This document shows positions 61,101 through 64,000 of a DNA stretch of 64,000 nt, piece by piece (positions within the stretch are counted from its first letter, which is position 1; the number at the start of each line of letters is the position of its first letter). The notes beneath the pieces are model-generated. The model made no database searches. It had not been told where the DNA came from and was given only the letters and a program-made list of their open reading frames with translations. This DNA comes from UBA1794 sp050946375 (lineage in GTDB: Bacteria > Bacteroidota > Bacteroidia > Bacteroidales > Bacteroidaceae), in contig JBMNUT010000006.1 of assembly GCA_050946375.1 (NCBI GenBank), positions 1-64,000 of the forward strand, read 5' to 3'. The translations under genes were made by a program, and so were the position numbers.

Positions 61101-64000
61101 TATCCTGTTCCGTCTTGATATACTCCGCCGTTAAAATCTCCCTCATAGTAGCCACCCATCAAGGTAACTCCCGCCGGGACAACGTATGTATAACTCTGCG
61201 GAGTCTGCTCGTCGGCCAGCGTATTGGCATGATACACAAACACCCCATTCTCATACCCGGCGACTTTCACGACCGCAGATGTCAAAGTACCGCTCTCTAC
61301 CTGCGTGCCTGCGTGCTTCAAGATGCTTTGCAACTTCATTGCGCACGCCGCATTCGCGGGATTCTGCCCGCTGCGAATGCCCGTACCGTTCTGGGAAACG
61401 TAGTAAGTGCCGATTGTCGAGCCATTCTCGGTAGTGCGGGTATAATTTATATTCTCTGTATTATCCAACTCGTAAGCACCGATATCTACCGTACAGTCTT
61501 TTATGCGGTCGGTAAAGTCTACATCGGTATCGGGCAATTCGTATTCTTCTGTACCATTGTTTACGCACCAAGAATCTTCTAAGTTATTAGCATCGAACTT
61601 TAAACGATAATTATTTTCTTGCTGGGGACTTACCGAAGAAAACGGATTAGAAAGATTAGTTCCTATTTTACTATCTTTAAATTTACTTGTTAAGCCGGTC
61701 GACAAATCATAACCAGAGCTTGTTTGGACGTAACAATTATATGCTTCTTCAAACGAATTCTCATTTGTAGAACGAATAGCAGTCTTCGTATTCCCGTAAA
61801 AGATGCAATTATAAATACTCAACTTAGCTTCTAATCCTTCTGTCCTCCATTGGGTCAAGCCACCAGCACCTATCACGTAATTTCCGGACTCCACACCTTC
61901 ACGCGTTGCCCTATTGTATGCTACAGTATTATTAAAGAAGCGTGCGTTTTCTATAAAAAGCCCTCCTCCATCCCATGCTGAATTATTTGCAATAAGAAGA
62001 TTATATCCTGTACCAAGAATCATATACATGCCCCCGCCATAAGCATCTTCCCCATCGCTATTCCAACGTTCACAATCATTATTTATAACAAAGCAGTTTA
62101 TGATATAACTATCGTCACCATCACAATATATACCACCACCGCGTGACCGCTTTGCATGATTGAAATTGTGTGCTACAACACAATTCTGTAATGTAACACC
62201 TCTAAAGATTCTTACTCCAGCACCTCCATCACGATTCGCTCTATATTCTTTATAAAAGCCATTGCGTATAGTAAAGCCATCCCAAATTACATTATCATAT
62301 CTAACATAGTTAGAACGCTCTGTATTGGTATATGCATCATCTACTATATAACTTGATTTACTATGCGACGTAGTTCCTGTTGCCTTAGTCGGGACACAAA
62401 CATCCGGTTGGAAAAGGACCGGTTTACGCAAAACTCCATTATAACTCTCTACATCATTATAATCAGCCCAGTCAATAGTAGGTATATTTCCGTTCCAACT
62501 TTCAATTAGAGACTTATCACGAACTTGAAGTATTGTTTCATAAATTGTCTTATCCTCATTCGTAAATCCCTCGTTTATTAGTTCTTGCCGTAATGGAATA
62601 TACTGTGATATCAAGGCCTGTCTATCCTCCATACTTGGAGTTCCTCTGCTCGGGAAACCTCCATAAACATCTACATGGTCACGAATTACAAATCCTTTAT
62701 AATCTGTATATGTTCCAGCAGCAACCCATACCTGTTTATGCTCATCCCCTTCCTTATATGCCTTCGAAGCAATTTCTACAGCATACTGCAAACCACTAAC
62801 ATATTGTTCTTCACGAGTATTTGATATTGTTATTTCACAATCATTGTATGTCTCCCCATTCCAGCTATTTGCATCTAAGAAATCCTTACTTGCACCTGAT
62901 TGTTCTGCATAAGGCTTGTTGTTTCTACTATAAAACCCTATATAACGTGAATCTGTCGTTAGAATATTCATATAAGCCGTTGCAGCATCTTCCACATTCA
63001 CGTTATAGATATTATTCCCTGCAATCGCGTTTTCCCACGAAGAGCCATCCTTTCTGCCGGCGCCATCCTGCGTTACGTAAATCACCGTACCCGCTTTCGG
63101 CAGGTCGGCCTCGTAGGCGCCGAGGTCGGGCAGGCCGCCGAGGTCGCGGTCATTAAAGGCAATATCGTTATCCACGCCCTCCAAAGCCGTGCCTTTGTTG
63201 ATGAGCAAGTCGGCAGCGGTCGAAGAACTCGTCAACGGACGGAACTCGGAATAGCCGCCGAGGTAGGTGTCGAAGCCGAGGGTCGCGCCTTTACGGTTTG
63301 TCGGATTGGCAAAATGCACCGCACCGGTCTCGCCCATAGTCGACAAATCGTTACTATCGATGGAGTTCTTACTGTCATTCCCTTTCGAGAAAGAACTTCC
63401 ATCTGTAAGCGAAGTCTCGTCGTAGACCGCGGCGCCCTCATTGTTTACGACCGTAACGTACTGGAGCGTCAGTTTATCTGCCGGGCAATCAATCACCGGA
63501 TTTGTAGCCGTGGTGTTCGTATTGTTGTTCACCACGCAGTTGGTGAGGGTGAGGCTTGCGGAGGCGGGCGCATAGATGGCTGCGCCGGTGACGGCGGTGT
63601 TGTTCTCGAAGATACAGTTCTGCACCGTCACCGTGGCGTTGTCGTGCACGAGCATGCCGCCGCCGTTCTTCAGGACGGCCGTACCTGCGGCGTAGCCGTT
63701 GATGATGTGGAAGCCGTCGAGCATGACGTTTGCCCCGGACTCCACGGTCACTACGTGGTAAATGCCGTCGGCCAGCGTCGAGCCGCCGTTGTTGCCGTTG
63801 AGCTGCGAGCGGTGGTTGAGCGGGTCGCGCTCGGCCGTGTTCGTGTCCGTGCGGTAGTAGCCGCCCACGAGGGTGAGGGGCTTATTGCCCGGCATCGGCA
63901 GTATGTCGACCGTCGCCGTCTTGGGGTCGTCGCTCACATAGGCGTAGCGCGGCCAGAGGTCACCCTCCAGAACGCGGATTTCGAAGTCGGTGATTCCGTC
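55187..64000 (-). CDS. Giant modular beta-helix surface protein (5' end outside the window)
   Basis: At least 2937 codons, open to the right edge with no start in view. It is built of about six right-handed beta-helix modules of the choice-of-anchor-Q kind. Modules begin with a Y-V segment and G-(S/T)-S-W-(E/A)-N-A (GSSWENAIAG, GTSWANATDD, GSSWENATGD) and end with (V/I)-D-I-G-A-Y-E. Helix rungs show N-N-T-A and G-G-G-(I/L)-Y repeats. The C-terminal 600 residues are a beta-rich region ending in a sorting-domain-like tail (VVLYDVEGRAIGGVDCEG to GVYVVQNDRGERLKVVW). It is probably an exported adhesin or glycan-binding protein. Confidence 0.85.
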   Translation of the reverse strand, partial: DGITDFEIRVLEGDLWPRYAYVSDDPKTATVDILPMPGNKPLTLVGGYYRTDTNTAERDPLNHRSQLNGNNGGSTLADGIYHVVTVESGANVMLDGFHIINGYAAGTAVLKNGGGMLVHDNATVTVQNCIFENNTAVTGAAIYAPASASLTLTNCVVNNNTNTTATNPVIDCPADKLTLQYVTVVNNEGAAVYDETSLTDGSSFSKGNDSKNSIDSNDLSTMGETGAVHFANPTNRKGATLGFDTYLGGYSEFRPLTSSSTAADLLINKGTALEGVDNDIAFNDRDLGGLPDLGAYEADLPKAGTVIYVTQDGAGRKDGSSWENAIAGNNIYNVNVEDAATAYMNILTTDSRYIGFYSRNNKPYAEQSGASKDFLDANSWNGETYNDCEITISNTREEQYVSGLQYAVEIASKAYKEGDEHKQVWVAAGTYTDYKGFVIRDHVDVYGGFPSRGTPSMEDRQALISQYIPLRQELINEGFTNEDKTIYETILQVRDKSLIESWNGNIPTIDWADYNDVESYNGVLRKPVLFQPDVCVPTKATGTTSHSKSSYIVDDAYTNTERSNYVRYDNVIWDGFTIRNGFYKEYRANRDGGAGVRIFRGVTLQNCVVAHNFNHAKRSRGGGIYCDGDDSYIINCFVINNDCERWNSDGEDAYGGGMYMILGTGYNLLIANNSAWDGGGLFIENARFFNNTVAYNRATREGVESGNYVIGAGGLTQWRTEGLEAKLSIYNCIFYGNTKTAIRSTNENSFEEAYNCYVQTSSGYDLSTGLTSKFKDSKIGTNLSNPFSSVSPQQENNYRLKFDANNLEDSWCVNNGTEEYELPDTDVDFTDRIKDCTVDIGAYELDNTENINYTRTTENGSTIGTYYVSQNGTGIRSGQNPANAACAMKLQSILKHAGTQVESGTLTSAVVKVAGYENGVFVYHANTLADEQTPQSYTYVVPAGVTLMGGYYEGDFNGGVYQDGTGYTDEKRDAWTYRTVLSAVTDPTEAGSTITQEVNGYHTVTFGGWPGTEGLNKTAIVDGVWLTNGSATSMAAGNVNTRGGGAIVPKGAHVRNCVVQGNTAVEGGGLYVLPGGQVSGTLVYDNTATRNGGGIYASANNEAATADSRAYLFSNTIAGNTATEGGGIYLEDGAAMTVNSVIWNNTATSGKDISGVTTQTFESSLLTGLTNQSITDWFPFNNCFVERYELPGNFENSEMTGEGSTYFANAEGGDFRLKAYSPLVNHGMVQSVQTELEKAVDGYGLLATSDMTGIDRTEDEDNNPATLLKIDVGAFARLGAMPTKLVTRLFVSQGSDSQLQLSDGESEADYIGRSFYTPFTWLEDALDYIKNMRKEGSGHTTDARAAKFQILLAGGTYKPKYRRNPADAPQVGNSFVIPYGVEIYGGFDGTEDYSSDGLTSIPLQGGPVTVTPDGPIPTIIAARDYSDFNQNNIDEAWELAHQTIFDGAVSTSARAHHVLYTDVDDYTIPTDAASKGVLLDGVTVRYGQTEETLSDVSGTVSANVDPAEGRGGGIYSDGVPYTIVRSRLIDNQAVRGGAVFMKDANLTLVSSILAGNQTVANTGSTAEMLTSRGGAVYMADNNTATTLYAVNTLWVNNESDGEGGAIGTNYATGVSGSIADPQINLMNNTFARNKAATNPVIYNHNGRSTITNTLIWGNKHEEENDDNTNVAHFDVFHSASDVDYDSKFTAGNSNHNIRLSTDNMSTDGPRFTRPATVAGASGNDATNLWNPVSTSLVTDAGTGQWNYKSTPNGEIGAYEDWMGNYAKDYTTYYMGGYDSYNDGYKRYSGPMDKDNVQEDAVIDIGVYEYQYVSNFSTMSAIYVDIVSSGLGNGTSWANATDDLRGAIIGAANPTEKNEDRVVYVRDGSYSWSRLSTGTAYLLNMNGETTLSDGFTLKGSCTGVGEQQNYSKPSVIRNDGTTAQLMNISTNGKYVTIDGFTFINKDENGTGITASTNNGGDLTLTHTAFRMNKNTGVNISGNSGSVLIVNSLFADNDGTGFAGGSVAATLVNTTFANNGTDMTGSPAVYNSVSWNNTNRNMREDEGHNNKVFSFTGDADVNNTDLQDGPNFVDPLNENEELRDYRIRPSLTLLNKGSNDLYATKAMGDVNADISEERDLYNVSRVVDGTIDIGAYEYASPLRQIIYVKSNLSNSDDSGSSWENATGDLQGAADLAGIYAINKKAMAYVLVHNNVTKSDGLRVTLPGVKVYGGMNDERYPGTSESAEDIVGNLLDQRVGLLEREKKSQLSGVTVSSDKSVVDGFEVTGDVTLSGGGYLSTSVVGTETAPATVSGEAGGILYNTLVLGSVSGVQAVNVTATGTIDGANGSGNNREAATELNHYVGDEYWEYQLNEDSPDMDVAEGPEAEERGDKTQKCIDMVGHRRDIAGNLRIRNTVDNGCFETWNVTADAKVTADDYPHGKSVVYVRAGQELILGKTGTEPDVQPVYGTAAPFNPGFLLLGHRAGLRGNGNSVGLKNFAVERTLNGSGTDLAAMPFTVESTGLPYDITKSTDVAVQTYDGEARSKYDYAFSSTEGEAWKDVTDITSLSPGTGFALEAPEGTTDNIKVRFYGTSYTENSTAKEVTLKQWNFQEPWSPDKNSNRFTHKENMGWNLFGSPYLCAMNYTDMEYGRVLYGLVSVAAEDNLTPGGYFPVLTYKESDGASIEGHIPAGDAVFTQTATLEVAEKFTVEQPKEVPNGDGSTTITKSGDAYETSSTLSLSLSAADGAKRSVSARAECDRLQLNAVPTEQSLADFDLGIDGVKWMSAEGEPQIFAVRGAGRYSLLGALDEESTTTVGVTTAEGGRYAIGIADDCPAEGYETVLLHDRTTGATADLLQGAYSFAVAAGEDCSERFEVSFRAAADGLVPGAATMRASVDDGGLLRVWNLPELTTRVVLYDVEGRAIGGVDCEGRSEVSFRLTGHGVYVVQNDRGERLKVVW
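61440..63073 (-). other. AT-rich beta-helix module inside the giant gene
   Basis: This stretch encodes the module from IYVTQDGAGRKDGSSWENA to KDCTVDIGAYELDN. Its composition differs sharply from its neighbours: hand counts give 19 of 60 G+C for 62281-62340 against 35 of 60 for 60301-60360. The AT-rich limits agree with the module limits to within roughly 100 bp. The reading frame is intact throughout. This suggests module exchange with a lower-GC source. Confidence 0.7.

Overview
The window comes from a high-GC member of the Bacteroidales, most likely Bacteroidaceae-like. The evidence is Bacteroides-type promoters (TTTG, about 20 nt, TAnnTTTG) at many gene starts, a TonB-dependent receptor, Bacteroidetes-type families (DUF4922, DUF3822, DUF4286, DUF3316), a secreted GH2 beta-galactosidase and GH29 fucosidase, and an rRNA leader of the Bacteroides kind at the left edge. 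I cannot name a species.

Layout. 1-600: leader and two tandem promoters of an rRNA operon that runs leftward out of the window, then the terminator of the beta-galactosidase gene. 605-6639 (minus): secreted multidomain protein, a 56-residue small protein and a GH2 beta-galactosidase. 7.0-10.6 kb: thioesterase and PlsC-like acyltransferase facing an acpP-fabF-rnc operon. 10.6-17.9 kb (plus): purN, GT2 glycosyltransferase, DUF4922 protein, SpoIID-domain protein, AmpG-like MFS permease and GlcNAc-kinase-like ATPase, a set that suggests sugar and peptidoglycan-fragment handling. 18.0-19.5 kb (minus): zeta-type P-loop protein, 62-residue partner, MerR regulator, DUF4286. 19.7-24.1 kb: RecD-like helicase, DUF3822, rsmD, cardiolipin synthase. 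24.4-33.9 kb (plus): topA, GNAT, parE, coaD, S41 protease, HAD hydrolase, ribF. 33.9-40.3 kb (minus): parC, DUF3316, S41 lipoprotein, DegT aminotransferase, hexapeptide acyltransferase. 40.6-45.9 kb: glyS, TonB receptor and a secreted protein. 46.0 kb: tRNA-Leu(UAG). 46.2-48.7 kb (minus): alpha/beta hydrolase, GH3-family protein. 49.1-54.2 kb (plus): rfbA-rfbB, rpsF-rpsR-rplI, GH29 fucosidase. 54.2-55.2 kb: noncoding island full of short repeats. 55.2-64.0 kb (minus): one giant beta-helix surface protein whose start lies outside the window.

The most unusual signal is a family of imperfectly palindromic repeats of about 21-23 bp (core TCCGGAAAAGTGCCGGCACT) in arrays of 3-5 diverged units. Arrays lie between genes and also, in frame, inside six conserved genes: the GlcNAc-kinase-like gene, the RecD-like helicase, the HAD hydrolase, ribF, the DegT aminotransferase and parC. 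Because TCC|GGA is self-complementary in frame, either orientation encodes a similar heptad-like peptide of the F-S-G-K-x-x-A type. The arrangement resembles the Rickettsia palindromic elements that sit inside genes, but the unit is shorter and tandem. Second in interest are the giant beta-helix protein, one of whose modules is strikingly AT-rich, and the repeat island beside it.
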